Origin: Acinetobacter sp. CS-2
Lineage (GTDB): Bacteria > Pseudomonadota > Gammaproteobacteria > Pseudomonadales > Moraxellaceae
Length of the DNA stretch: 20,852 nucleotides
NCBI RefSeq assembly: GCF_016599715.1
Contig: NZ_CP067020.1
Location: 1-20,852 of the forward strand
Reading direction: 5' to 3'
The first letter of the stretch is position 1; each line of letters begins with the position of its first letter. A model generated the notes under the pieces. It was not told where the DNA came from and did not search any database. It saw only the letters and a list, made by a program, of their open reading frames with translations. Below are positions 1-6,050 of the stretch, in pieces. The translations under genes were made by a program, and so were the position numbers.

Positions 1-669
1 GTGAAGAAAGCTATTTTATTTACTTTTTTATTTACTTTTTTGTCACCAGCTTTTGCTATAGAACAGAATTTTAAAATAGAAAATAATTTAGATATCAATA
101 AGTTAAAGATTGAAGAAGATAAATATGTAGAAGTCATTAATTCTATAGTTGAAGATGTAATGGAAAATGGTATTTATTTCACTACGGGAGAAAAAAAAAT
201 ATTAATGGATGGTGTTAATTACAAATATCAAGTACAGGATGTTAACGCGTTTTTAAAAAAAGAAGTTTTTAGAAGAAATGTAGAAAAAGCTAAAGTTTTT
301 AAATCAAAAGCATTACTCTATCAAGCGATGCTAAGATCTAAAAATATTGATAGTAATGGGAATGCTTGGATCTCACATGGTTGGGCTGCTTCGAAAACTT
401 GTTTTACATTTACTCTTTTAAATAAAAATAAACAACCGATGGGTGATTCTGCTGATTTTTTAATAAAAAGAATGTTCACTATTTATGATTTTGTAGAAAA
501 TGACCTTATCAGTGGTGGATATATTCCGTATGATCCAAACACTTTGCAAAAACTTATAAATGATCCTAAAGATATATTATTAGCAGAAGGTGATTTTTAT
601 GAGCGAGTTAGTCTCGAACAGTTAGCACAAATAGGTGAAATCTCATTAAAAGCTTTTCCATGTCGTTAA
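1..669 (+). CDS. Secreted protein of unknown function (222 aa)
   Basis: I do not recognise this family. The N-terminus is a clear Sec signal peptide: two lysines, a hydrophobic core, then AFA before Ile20, which fits signal peptidase I cleavage after residue 19. The mature protein (about 203 aa) is probably periplasmic or exported, with no further membrane segment. It has only two cysteines, at about 134 and 221, which could form one disulfide. The start is GTG; in copy 2 it is preceded by AAGGA at 10415-10419 at a suitable distance, and copy 1 has the same leader if the circle is closed. It is transcribed towards the J-domain gene, and an ISAba11-like element now separates the two. The gene is very AT-rich. 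That it is exported is well supported; its function is unknown. Confidence 0.8.
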   Translation: MKKAILFTFLFTFLSPAFAIEQNFKIENNLDINKLKIEEDKYVEVINSIVEDVMENGIYFTTGEKKILMDGVNYKYQVQDVNAFLKKEVFRRNVEKAKVFKSKALLYQAMLRSKNIDSNGNAWISHGWAASKTCFTFTLLNKNKQPMGDSADFLIKRMFTIYDFVENDLISGGYIPYDPNTLQKLINDPKDILLAEGDFYERVSLEQLAQIGEISLKAFPCR

Positions 670-687
670 ATAATTAAGAGAAAAAGC

Positions 688-721
688 GTTTTGTATGAAT
701 ATATAATTATTCATACAAAAC
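688..721. terminator. Inverted repeat, possible bidirectional terminator
   Basis: A perfect 13-bp inverted repeat (688-700 with 709-721) encloses an 8-base AT loop, between two convergent genes. An A-rich stretch lies on one side and TTAAATTTA on the other. The stem is AT-rich, so its strength as an intrinsic terminator is uncertain. Confidence 0.5.
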
Positions 722-730
722 TTAAATTTA

Positions 731-1831
731 TAGGACTTACGCATTGACGGATTCAAAAAAGTATTAAAATACTTTATAAAGTATCTGTGATCAGACGAAT
801 TAAACATGCTTCTACAGCAACTTGTACATTACCCATTTATATGGGCTTTCTCATGACAGAACCGAACTCTATTAGCTGCACACAACTTGCCGAGACTTAT
901 AATATCTCGCATGATAGTGTAAATCGCTTTCTAGAGCGTGAAGACTACACACCTCACGACCTATATCAAGAATCAATTCAACATATTGATAATAATAAAC
1001 TTATAGTCAGTATTGATGATACTGTTTTAGATAAACCATATAGTCAACATATGGACTTGGTTAGCTATTTTTGGTCAGGCAAACACCACCGATCCGTCAA
1101 GGGTATTAATCTCATTACCTTGTATGCGACAGATCGAAATGGTCAAAATATTCCAATTAATTTCCGAATTTATGACAAATCTGAAAGTAAAACCAAGAAT
1201 GATTACTTTATGGATATGTTAAGTGAAGTACTCAGTTGGGGTGCAAAGATTCAATTTATTACAGGTGATAGTTGGTATTCATCGACTGGAAATCTAAAAA
1301 CCATAAGAAAATATGGTATTCGATTTATGTTTGGTATCGACTGTAACCGTAAGGTTTCCCCAGAAAAAGGACAATGGTTTCAACTGCGCTTATTGCCAGA
1401 TTTCCATCAGGGTCAAGTGATCTGGCTCAAAGATTTTGGCTTTGTACAATTATTTAAGACTCAGTTAAAAGAACAGCAGAGGTTTTATATTGTGCATCAA
1501 GATGAAGATGATTTATTGTCCTTTGAAGGTTTTCATGAATTACATTCAAGTCATTGGAAAATAGAGCAATATCACCGGGTGATTAAACAGGTTTGTCATA
1601 TTGAAAAGTTTCAAGTAAGACGATCTAAACTGATTTTGAATCATATTTTTTCAGCCTTGATGGCCTACGTTGAGATACAAAAGAACCAGTTTGAGCGGAT
1701 CTTTGAAAATATATATCGTTGGCAGAAGAAATTATTTAGACCAATGATCAAAAACTTCATTGATGACTTTATTCTCGATAAAAATCATCTGCTACCACAG
1801 AGAATCTATAAGTAATAGTGCGTAAGTCCTA
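731..1831 (+). mobile_element. ISAba11-like: ISAba11-like insertion sequence (IS701 family), 1101 bp
   Basis: The terminal inverted repeats begin TAGGACTTACGCA on the left (731-743), mirrored by TGCGTAAGTCCTA on the right (1819-1831). The flanking 5-bp target duplication is ATTTA at 726-730 and 1832-1836. A length of 1101 bp, a 5-bp duplication and an IS701-type transposase agree with what I recall of ISAba11, but identity was not checked against ISfinder. It sits in the gap between the secreted-protein gene and the 3' end of the J-domain gene and interrupts neither. The perfect duplication indicates simple transposition with no later rearrangement. Confidence 0.85.
787..1815 (+). CDS. IS701-family DDE transposase (342 aa)
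   Basis: This is the transposase of the surrounding insertion sequence. The likely DDE triad is Asp77 or Asp78 in SIDDTVLDKP, Asp161 in TGDSWYSS, and Glu260 in HWKIEQYHR, followed by a lysine at 267, the YREK-like signature of IS4/IS701-type enzymes. Residues 30-50 (CTQLAETYNISHDSVNRFL) look like a helix-turn-helix for end binding. The frame opens with GTG; a later ATG at 841 (residue 19) is an alternative start, but the N-terminal residues fit the family. The gene nearly fills the element, ending 16 bp before the right terminus. It appears intact and active in principle. Confidence 0.88.
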   Translation: MIRRIKHASTATCTLPIYMGFLMTEPNSISCTQLAETYNISHDSVNRFLEREDYTPHDLYQESIQHIDNNKLIVSIDDTVLDKPYSQHMDLVSYFWSGKHHRSVKGINLITLYATDRNGQNIPINFRIYDKSESKTKNDYFMDMLSEVLSWGAKIQFITGDSWYSSTGNLKTIRKYGIRFMFGIDCNRKVSPEKGQWFQLRLLPDFHQGQVIWLKDFGFVQLFKTQLKEQQRFYIVHQDEDDLLSFEGFHELHSSHWKIEQYHRVIKQVCHIEKFQVRRSKLILNHIFSALMAYVEIQKNQFERIFENIYRWQKKLFRPMIKNFIDDFILDKNHLLPQRIYK

Positions 1832-1840
1832 ATTTATTAA

Positions 1841-2827
1841 TTAACTAAAAAAATCCTCATTACTGATTGAAAGTTTCTCTGATTCTTTTTCTTTTAAATT
1901 ATCCTGCTTAATAAGCTCTTTTTCTTTTAAATTATTCTGCTTAACAGGCTCTTTTTCTTTTAAATTATCCTGCTTAACAGGCTCTTTTTCTTTTAAATTA
2001 TCCTGCTTAACAGGCTCTTTTTCTTTTAAATTATTCTGCTTAACAGGCTCTTTTTCTTTTAAATTATTCTGCTTAACAGGCTCTTTTTCTTTTAAATTTG
2101 GCTCTTCGTTAAAAGTATTTTGCTGATCAATGATATTAGGTCTTTCTTTAATCTGTTGGTTTTCTTCAATAAAATTATCCTCTTCAATCTCTTGATTTTC
2201 TTCAATAAAATTATCTTCTCCAATCTCTTGGTTTCCTTCAACTGATATTTCTTCTAATTGCTGTACTGAAGTATTTGATGAAGTTAGTTTCAAATAACTA
2301 CCAATAATGACGAATAAAAAAATTATAAATAATGATGATAGAAAAATATGTTTATTATCTTTAGCAGATTTCTTAGCATCTTCTCGGGCATCATGTTCTG
2401 CCTTTTCTCTAGCAGATTTCTTAGCATCTTCTCGGGCATCATGTTCTGCCTTTTCTCTAGCAGATTTCTTAGCATCTTCTCGGGCATCATGTTCTGCCTT
2501 TTCTCTAGCAGATTTCTTAGCATCTTCTCGGGCATCATGTTCTGCCTTTTCTCTAGAAAATTTTTCACCTTGAGACTTTGAACTATATTGCGATTCTTGT
2601 TTTTTTTTAAAAGTGATAAATGATCTCAATTGTTCATCATACTCAGACCTTTTTATCTCACTCAATAATATATCTTTTATTTCATTCAAAAATTTCATTT
2701 TGTCTTCAGCATCATGTGCTTTGTAGCGATCTGGATGAAATTTTTGAGCCAGCTTTCTATAAGCATATTTTATTTCTTGACTAGAAGCCTGATTAGATAC
2801 ATTCAGAAATTGGTAATAGTCAATCAT
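1841..2827 (-). CDS. Membrane-anchored J-domain protein with two tandem-repeat regions (328 aa)
   Basis: Residues 1-70 form a J domain with the HPD motif at 31-33 (KFHPDRY), expected to stimulate the ATPase of an Hsp70 such as DnaK. Residues about 92-155 are four copies of the 16-residue unit REKAEHDAREDAKKSA, highly charged and probably a long helix. A single hydrophobic segment at about 160-180 is followed by an acidic stretch with NFIEENQ repeats (about 195-226) and then about seven copies of the 10-residue unit NLKEKEPVKQ (244 to about 315). There are no Gly/Phe, zinc-finger or substrate-binding domains, so this is a class C type J protein, not canonical DnaJ. The first half should face the cytoplasm and the repeat tail the periplasm. 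The stop codon is 9 bp from the insertion-sequence end. What it recruits Hsp70 to is unknown. Confidence 0.8.
   Translation of the reverse strand: MIDYYQFLNVSNQASSQEIKYAYRKLAQKFHPDRYKAHDAEDKMKFLNEIKDILLSEIKRSEYDEQLRSFITFKKKQESQYSSKSQGEKFSREKAEHDAREDAKKSAREKAEHDAREDAKKSAREKAEHDAREDAKKSAREKAEHDAREDAKKSAKDNKHIFLSSLFIIFLFVIIGSYLKLTSSNTSVQQLEEISVEGNQEIGEDNFIEENQEIEEDNFIEENQQIKERPNIIDQQNTFNEEPNLKEKEPVKQNNLKEKEPVKQNNLKEKEPVKQDNLKEKEPVKQDNLKEKEPVKQNNLKEKELIKQDNLKEKESEKLSISNEDFFS
1885..2098. repeat. 30-bp tandem repeats, about seven units, inside the J-domain gene
   Basis: These near-identical 30-bp units encode the charged NLKEKEPVKQ repeats of the C-terminal tail. Units differ at a few bases, giving Asn/Asp alternation and one ELIKQ variant near the end. 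Edges are approximate. Such arrays expand and contract by slippage. Confidence 0.85.
2363..2554. repeat. 48-bp tandem repeats, four identical units, inside the J-domain gene
   Basis: Four units (2363-2410, 2411-2458, 2459-2506, 2507-2554) read as identical and encode the 16-residue charged helix repeats. Identity at the DNA level suggests recent expansion. The unit is a multiple of three, so shadow reading frames stay open on both strands. Confidence 0.93.
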
Positions 2828-3103
2828 TGTTAAAACTTATATCTGAAAAAAAACTAATTTTTTCAAAATTTTAACAAATTAGATAGACCATTTTTTCAAA
2901 AAACTACTAAAAGATGATACTGATTAAACCTACTAAAAATATTTCTCTAACGGTTGTATCTCAGCTCTTTTAGGTTAGATTTTAGGAATTAAATGATCAA
3001 AAGCCTGTTTCAAATAATAACTAAAGATAAAAATTGAGTATAAAAAATTTAATATTTGATATTAAATAATTTTTTTTTATAATTCAGATAAAATTTTCTA
3101 TAT
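2828..3103. other. AT-rich intergenic region between divergent genes
   Basis: This 276-bp stretch separates the divergent J-domain gene and the small membrane-protein gene and must hold both promoters. It is extremely AT-rich with several A and T runs. I could not identify a convincing -35/-10 pair, operator or strong ribosome site. Confidence 0.5.
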
Positions 3104-3307
3104 TTGAAAAAAATGGTAATTCTTAGTGTTGGAGTAATTATTTATCAAATAATTATTTTTATTATTGTTACTGCATCTGGTAAAAGAGGGAGATGGATAG
3201 TTACTCCTATCGCCTGCTTATGGACCATCACTCATGTCTTTTTCCCACCCTTAATGATTCTACAGTTTTGTGTTATAGCATTTGCATTTGCTTGTGCGGG
3301 AGTCTAG
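3104..3307 (+). CDS. Small membrane protein (67 aa)
   Basis: The product is almost entirely hydrophobic. One segment covers about residues 4-24, a short basic loop GKRGRW lies near 27-32, and the rest to residue 67 is a second and possibly third segment with a PP turn. It should lie in the inner membrane. I do not recognise a function. The start is uncertain: TTG at 3104 gives an MKK start, while ATG at 3113 begins three residues later; neither has a clear Shine-Dalgarno sequence. The stop codon (3305-3307) lies 10 bp before pdif site A, so this is the last gene of the accessory module. It could be a chance hydrophobic frame, but its length in such AT-rich DNA favours a real gene. Confidence 0.55.
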   Translation: MKKMVILSVGVIIYQIIIFIIVTASGKRGRWIVTPIACLWTITHVFFPPLMILQFCVIAFAFACAGV

Positions 3308-3316
3308 AAACCGCTC

Positions 3317-3344
3317 ATTTAACATAATGGCGGTTATACGAAGT
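3317..3344 (-). other. pdif site A (XerD/XerC orientation)
   Basis: The arms are ATTTAACATAA (3317-3327, XerD complement), a 6-bp spacer TGGCGG, and TTATACGAAGT (3334-3344, XerC complement). It matches the 11-6-11 layout of Acinetobacter plasmid dif sites. It lies in the opposite orientation to site D, so sites D and A bracket the accessory segment of the circle. Confidence 0.85.
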
Positions 3345-3406
3345 ACACTTGTATATTAATTGAAATATCAACTGCTTAAAAATTTAATCCTGATCACAAA
3401 AACCAC

Positions 3407-3439
3407 AAAAAGCCGATTTTGAAACAAGTCGGCTTTTTT
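3407..3439 (+). terminator. Rho-independent terminator, probably bidirectional
   Basis: A 10-bp perfect stem (3407-3416 with 3429-3438, core GCCGA/TCGGC) has a 12-base loop, an A-run before it and a T-run after it. It would end transcripts leaving the 67-aa gene and, on the other strand, those of the small Cys-rich frame. Confidence 0.8.
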
Positions 3440-3475
3440 ATGAGCGGTTTTGATACTTCTTGCCAATAATTTTGT

Positions 3476-3745
3476 TTAAAAAGTAGTCAATTTTTCGGTT
3501 TTTCCAATGTTCTCAACGTCCCAGGATCTAAAATTATCCCCATTTCCTGCGGATAAACCTGGGACAGTTTTTAGCCGGTCTTGTACGCATTTGCTTACGT
3601 CAATTACGGCCCTTTGCGCCTGTACGACCTGGCTGCAATTTCCTATGATGGATTCATCAGGAACAGGAAGTTCCACACAATAATAAGAACATAGATACGC
3701 ACAAGGACTGTAAGGTACGACAGGAGTTATACCGAGTGAACCCAT
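3476..3745 (-). CDS. Doubtful Cys-rich ORF or gene fragment (89 aa)
   Basis: This frame encodes five cysteines, four of them within about residues 15-40 (PCAYLCSYYCVELP and NCSQ), and has less AT-rich DNA than its surroundings. There is no signal peptide and no Shine-Dalgarno sequence: the ATG lies next to a terminator hairpin. The frame appears to stay open a little way upstream of the ATG, so this may be a broken remnant of a longer gene, perhaps from a transfer region. I cannot assign a family. It may instead be non-coding. Confidence 0.35.
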   Translation of the reverse strand: MGSLGITPVVPYSPCAYLCSYYCVELPVPDESIIGNCSQVVQAQRAVIDVSKCVQDRLKTVPGLSAGNGDNFRSWDVENIGKTEKLTTF

Positions 3746-3748
3746 ACG

Positions 3749-3778
3749 AAAAACCCCGGCAGGATGCTGGGGTTTTTT
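3749..3778 (+). terminator. Strong rho-independent terminator
   Basis: The stem CCCCGGCA (3754-3761) pairs with TGCTGGGG (3765-3772), allowing one G-T pair, around a GGA loop, and is followed by six Ts. An A-run upstream would let it work on the other strand too. No clear + strand gene precedes it, which suggests that the gene it once served was lost or that the transcript is non-coding. Confidence 0.8.
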
Positions 3779-3807
3779 ATTGTTTAAATGGTTTTTCTAA
3801 CATGTTC

Positions 3808-5289
3808 TGTTATTCCCAAGTAGAAATGTCCTACCTAATAACCAAATAGAAATGTCCTATATGGACATTTCCAAGTCAAGCACAGGATTCAGATTTCTTT
3901 GTTGAACTGCTGTTTTCTGTGCACGTCTGCTTGGCATCTTTTGAGAACGATTACGTTTGTTTTGCTGTTCTAATTCTTCATGCTGTTGCTGGATATGAGC
4001 CAAGACTGAACTCAAACGTTTATTCTCAACAATCTCTCGCTGGTTCAGCTGACTTAATTTATCGAAGATACTGTAATTGATCTTCCGGCCTTTGTGCATG
4101 ATAGCTACAGTACCATCCGGGTATTCCAGAAACTCAAGATATTTACCGATTAGCTTCTGATTTTCTTCTGTCTTCTCCAGGAGATATACGCATTTATCAT
4201 AAGTAATGGTCAGGCTATTGGTGACTCTGCGGGGTTCACGCCAGGTAAAAATATCATCTAATTGCTCAGCTGTTTCGGTGACAGAGCGGTGTAGATCCTT
4301 GGGATTAAAAGCCATCTTTGTAAACTTGAGATTGAACTGCTCGATAAAACAGGGCAACCACTGATTCGCATCTGCAATCGAACTGATACCTTCCAGGCGC
4401 ATCTCCTTGATCAGACGGTCCTGAAGGGTTCTGTTGGCACGTTCCACACGGCCTTTGGCCTGGGGTGAGTTAGCGAAGATGATATCGATATTGAGGGTAC
4501 TGAGTACGCGTCCAAATTGCGTAATCTTGGTGTCTTTCTTGCTGCTTTGATTCACTCTAAAGACTGAATGTTTGTCGCTGTAAAACGCCAATGGCTTACC
4601 GTGCTGTTCGACATACAGGCGTGTCGAAATCATATAGTCAAAGGCTGATTCTGATTCACAGAAGCGTAAATGCTGTAATTTGCCTGTGGCATCATCAATA
4701 AACACCAGCAGACAGCATTTAGCAGCGCGTCCTTCGAACCAGTCATGGTGAGAGCCATCAATCTGGATCAGTTCACCATAACAATCCCGGTTATATCGAG
4801 GCTGATATGGGCGTTTCAGGCGCTTGGAGCGAGGAATCCACAAATCGGCTGCAATCATCCAGCAACGCAGGGTTTCTACTGAAAGATCGAATCCATGCAC
4901 GGTGGTGAGCTTTTCATGCGCTAAAGTGGGTCCGAAACCATGCAGTTGGTCAGAAACAATATTGAGGCACTTGAGTCTGAGTTCTTCAGGAAGCCTGGAA
5001 TTGCTGGATTGGCCACGACCGGCATGGGCTAATGCAGCTGGGCCTTGAGCTTTATATTTCTGCAGTAAGCGTCTGATCTGACGTTCTGAAATATGAAGTA
5101 GCTGAGCAGCCTGGGATTGAGTTATGCGTTGATCGCAGATTTCCTGCAAGATCGACAATCGTTTAAGTTCTTTATCCGACATAGACACCAACATATCAAA
5201 CCGTCCGCTTCAATAATCGCAAAAGTGCATATTCTAAAAGCGGACATTTTTACTTTGGAGAAACCGGACATTTCTATAAAGAGCTTTAA
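3808..5289 (-). mobile_element. IS1202-group (ISNCY) insertion sequence
   Basis: Each end carries two copies of a transposase-site-like motif: TAGAAATGTCC at 3821 and 3847 on the left, and inverted as GGACATTTTTA at 5242 and GGACATTTCTA at 5266 on the right, spaced 26 and 24 bp. A 24-bp end would run 3808-3831, beginning TGT, and 5266-5289 on the other side; the minimum element by motif alone is 3821-5276. Paired repeats inside the ends and this transposase type fit the IS1202 group. No target duplication or adjacent pdif site is visible, so exact ends are unsettled and the element may have been rearranged after insertion. Confidence 0.7.
3857..5194 (-). CDS. IS1202-group (ISNCY) transposase (445 aa)
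   Basis: Residues about 8-50 are a helix-turn-helix (ITQSQAAQLLHISERQIRRLL) that would bind the element ends. A DDE integrase core follows: Asp146 in QIDGSHHDWFEGR, Asp207 in FYSDKHSVFR, and Glu251 in AKGRVERANRTLQ. The DGSHHDWFEGR and YSDKHSVFRVN blocks are typical of transposases annotated ISNCY. The C-terminus (from about 390) is a Gln/Glu-rich coiled-coil-like and basic tail. The stop codon lies inside the second end repeat, so the gene fills the element. The start is either Met1 (5192-5194) or Met5 four codons later; neither has a good ribosome site. It appears full length. Confidence 0.88.
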   Translation of the reverse strand: MLVSMSDKELKRLSILQEICDQRITQSQAAQLLHISERQIRRLLQKYKAQGPAALAHAGRGQSSNSRLPEELRLKCLNIVSDQLHGFGPTLAHEKLTTVHGFDLSVETLRCWMIAADLWIPRSKRLKRPYQPRYNRDCYGELIQIDGSHHDWFEGRAAKCCLLVFIDDATGKLQHLRFCESESAFDYMISTRLYVEQHGKPLAFYSDKHSVFRVNQSSKKDTKITQFGRVLSTLNIDIIFANSPQAKGRVERANRTLQDRLIKEMRLEGISSIADANQWLPCFIEQFNLKFTKMAFNPKDLHRSVTETAEQLDDIFTWREPRRVTNSLTITYDKCVYLLEKTEENQKLIGKYLEFLEYPDGTVAIMHKGRKINYSIFDKLSQLNQREIVENKRLSSVLAHIQQQHEELEQQNKRNRSQKMPSRRAQKTAVQQRNLNPVLDLEMSI

Positions 5290-5310
5290 TTTGATTCTGT
5301 GAAGGGGTAA

Positions 5311-5388
5311 TCCCCCCCTAAAATTTTTGCAGTGACAACAAAAGGAAAACGCTTTGAAGTACCTGCAATTGTTGAAGTTGCAAAGTAG
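5311..5388 (+). pseudogene. Possible 3' remnant of a lost gene
   Basis: A short frame open from 5311 to TAG at 5386-5388 has normal-looking codons and ends VTTKGKRFEVPAIVEVAK. It lies between the insertion-sequence end and pdif B, where a gene tail could have been left by deletion. A GTG at 5332 has no ribosome site, so a free peptide is unlikely. I cannot name the parent gene. Confidence 0.25.
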
Positions 5389-5393
5389 TTTTT

Positions 5394-5421
5394 ATTTAAC
5401 ATAAAATCTCATATACGAAAT
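5394..5421 (-). other. pdif site B (XerD/XerC orientation)
   Basis: The arms are ATTTAACATAA (5394-5404), spacer AATCTC, and ATATACGAAAT (5411-5421). It has the same orientation and the same spacer as site C, 90 bp away, so the two could recombine or could have arisen by duplication. Confidence 0.85.
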
Positions 5422-5426
5422 TCGGG

Positions 5427-5483
5427 TGTTAGAACCCATTAAAAGTGTACTCATCAGTACACTTTGAAATTTTGATATAAAAA
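5427..5483. mobile_element. Possible minimal IS1202-like relic between two pdif sites
   Basis: This 57-bp block begins TGTTA exactly 5 bp after the XerC arm of pdif B. It matches the left end of the complete IS1202-group element at about 17 of 25 positions. It holds a perfect 10-bp hairpin (5442-5451 with 5456-5465, loop CATC) that would place two such ends back to back. I infer an element deleted down to its ends; a plain terminator hairpin is the alternative. Confidence 0.4.
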
Positions 5484-5511
5484 ATTTAACATGAAATCTC
5501 ATATACGAAAT
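5484..5511 (-). other. pdif site C (XerD/XerC orientation)
   Basis: The arms are ATTTAACATGA (5484-5494, one base different from site B), spacer AATCTC, and ATATACGAAAT (5501-5511). Similarity to site B begins exactly at the XerD arm edge and runs a few bases past XerC, as expected for a long target duplication. Confidence 0.82.
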
Positions 5512-5516
5512 TCCGT

Positions 5517-5541
5517 TGTAAGCCTCAAATAGAAATGTCCT
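5517..5541. mobile_element. Orphan IS1202-group end, 5 bp from pdif C
   Basis: The block starts TGT, 5 bp after the XerC arm of site C, and carries TAGAAATGTCCT at 5530-5541, the same motif and the same 13-base offset from TGT as the complete element's left end. No matching right end lies nearby; coding sequence of the TraJ-like gene begins at once. It marks a deletion scar. Confidence 0.6.
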
Positions 5542-5544
5542 GTC

Positions 5545-5898
5545 TTAAAATTTGATCGTGGATCTGACTTTTGAAATGAACAAATCAATCGAATTTTGAT
5601 TCCTGGAAAAGTCTAGCAGTAAGCCATTGACCCTAGATCTGATTTCTTTCGGATCTGTTAACTCACCACTCATGAGATTTTTCAGCAAACCGCCCACTTT
5701 ATTCAAATCTGCTTTCAGGCTGCGGATCTCCTGGATGTTTTTTACATCCGTTAGGCTTTTCGGCTGATAGCCAAGTCCAAGATCACGCAAATATTGAGAA
5801 GCAGATAAATTTCCCATTGCAGCAGACTCTTCTATTTGCTTTTTCTCAGCTTCAGTGACAACTACTTGTATTACTTTTTGGCGTATCCGTTTCGGCAT
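5545..5898 (-). CDS. TraJ/MobC-like relaxosome accessory protein (117 aa)
   Basis: The pattern resembles RP4 TraJ and MobC/NikA-type oriT-binding proteins: an N-terminal ribbon-helix-helix (about residues 8-42, IQVVVTEAEKKQIEESAAMGNLSASQYLRDLGLGY in outline), then a helical part with LNKVGGLLKNLM (about 85-96), close to the family's LGRLGGLLK block. Length is near that of RP4 TraJ. Its role would be to bind one arm of oriT and guide a relaxase to the nick site. It reads away from the candidate oriT and divergently from the TraK-like gene, the order seen in IncP plasmids. In those plasmids the relaxase gene follows traJ; here its place is taken by an orphan IS end and pdif C. The start has no strong ribosome site. 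Confidence 0.78.
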   Translation of the reverse strand: MPKRIRQKVIQVVVTEAEKKQIEESAAMGNLSASQYLRDLGLGYQPKSLTDVKNIQEIRSLKADLNKVGGLLKNLMSGELTDPKEIRSRVNGLLLDFSRNQNSIDLFISKVRSTIKF

Positions 5899-5933
5899 TT
5901 TTTCTAATTTCTACTGTATTTTGGCTATGCCAA

Positions 5934-5966
5934 CAGCTCCGCAGGACAAGATGAACCGTTGAGCTG
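5934..5966. other. Candidate origin of transfer (oriT) core
   Basis: Between the divergent TraJ-like and TraK-like genes, CAGCTC (5934-5939) pairs with GAGCTG (5961-5966). The enclosed bases read TGTCCTGCGG on the minus strand, resembling the TCCTGC core of IncP/IncI nick regions. Position and motif support oriT; the exact nick cannot be fixed. Confidence 0.5.
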
Positions 5967-5987
5967 AATAGCGAATAAGGGGGTAAT

Positions 5988-6021
5988 TTATATAACTAAG
6001 GCTTGCCATGTTATATAACAT
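5988..6021. promoter_or_regulatory. Operator-like repeats and 14-bp palindrome
   Basis: TTATATAAC occurs at 5988-5996 and 6011-6019; the second copy is the centre of the perfect palindrome ATGTTATATAACAT (6008-6021). Placed between divergent mobilisation genes, it may be an autoregulatory operator for the TraJ- or TraK-like protein. Confidence 0.4.
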
Positions 6022-6050
6022 TACACATCTTGCCAATATCACTGAAAGTT

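Noticed and set aside
1885..2554. Tandem repeats as a CRISPR array
   Set aside because: Units abut with no unique spacers and are in-frame protein repeats; no cas genes are present.
2307..2581. Overlapping frames on both strands across the 48-bp repeats
   Set aside because: They exist because a 48-bp repeat keeps any stop-free frame open. The minus-strand frame with the J domain is the real gene.
4824..5302. Plus-strand frames (74 and 61 aa) over the IS1202-group transposase and its right end
   Set aside because: Antisense to a well-supported transposase, with no family features or start signals.
5988..6021. TTATATAAC repeats as another pdif site
   Set aside because: The 11-6-11 arm layout and the CGTATAA/TTATG cores are absent.
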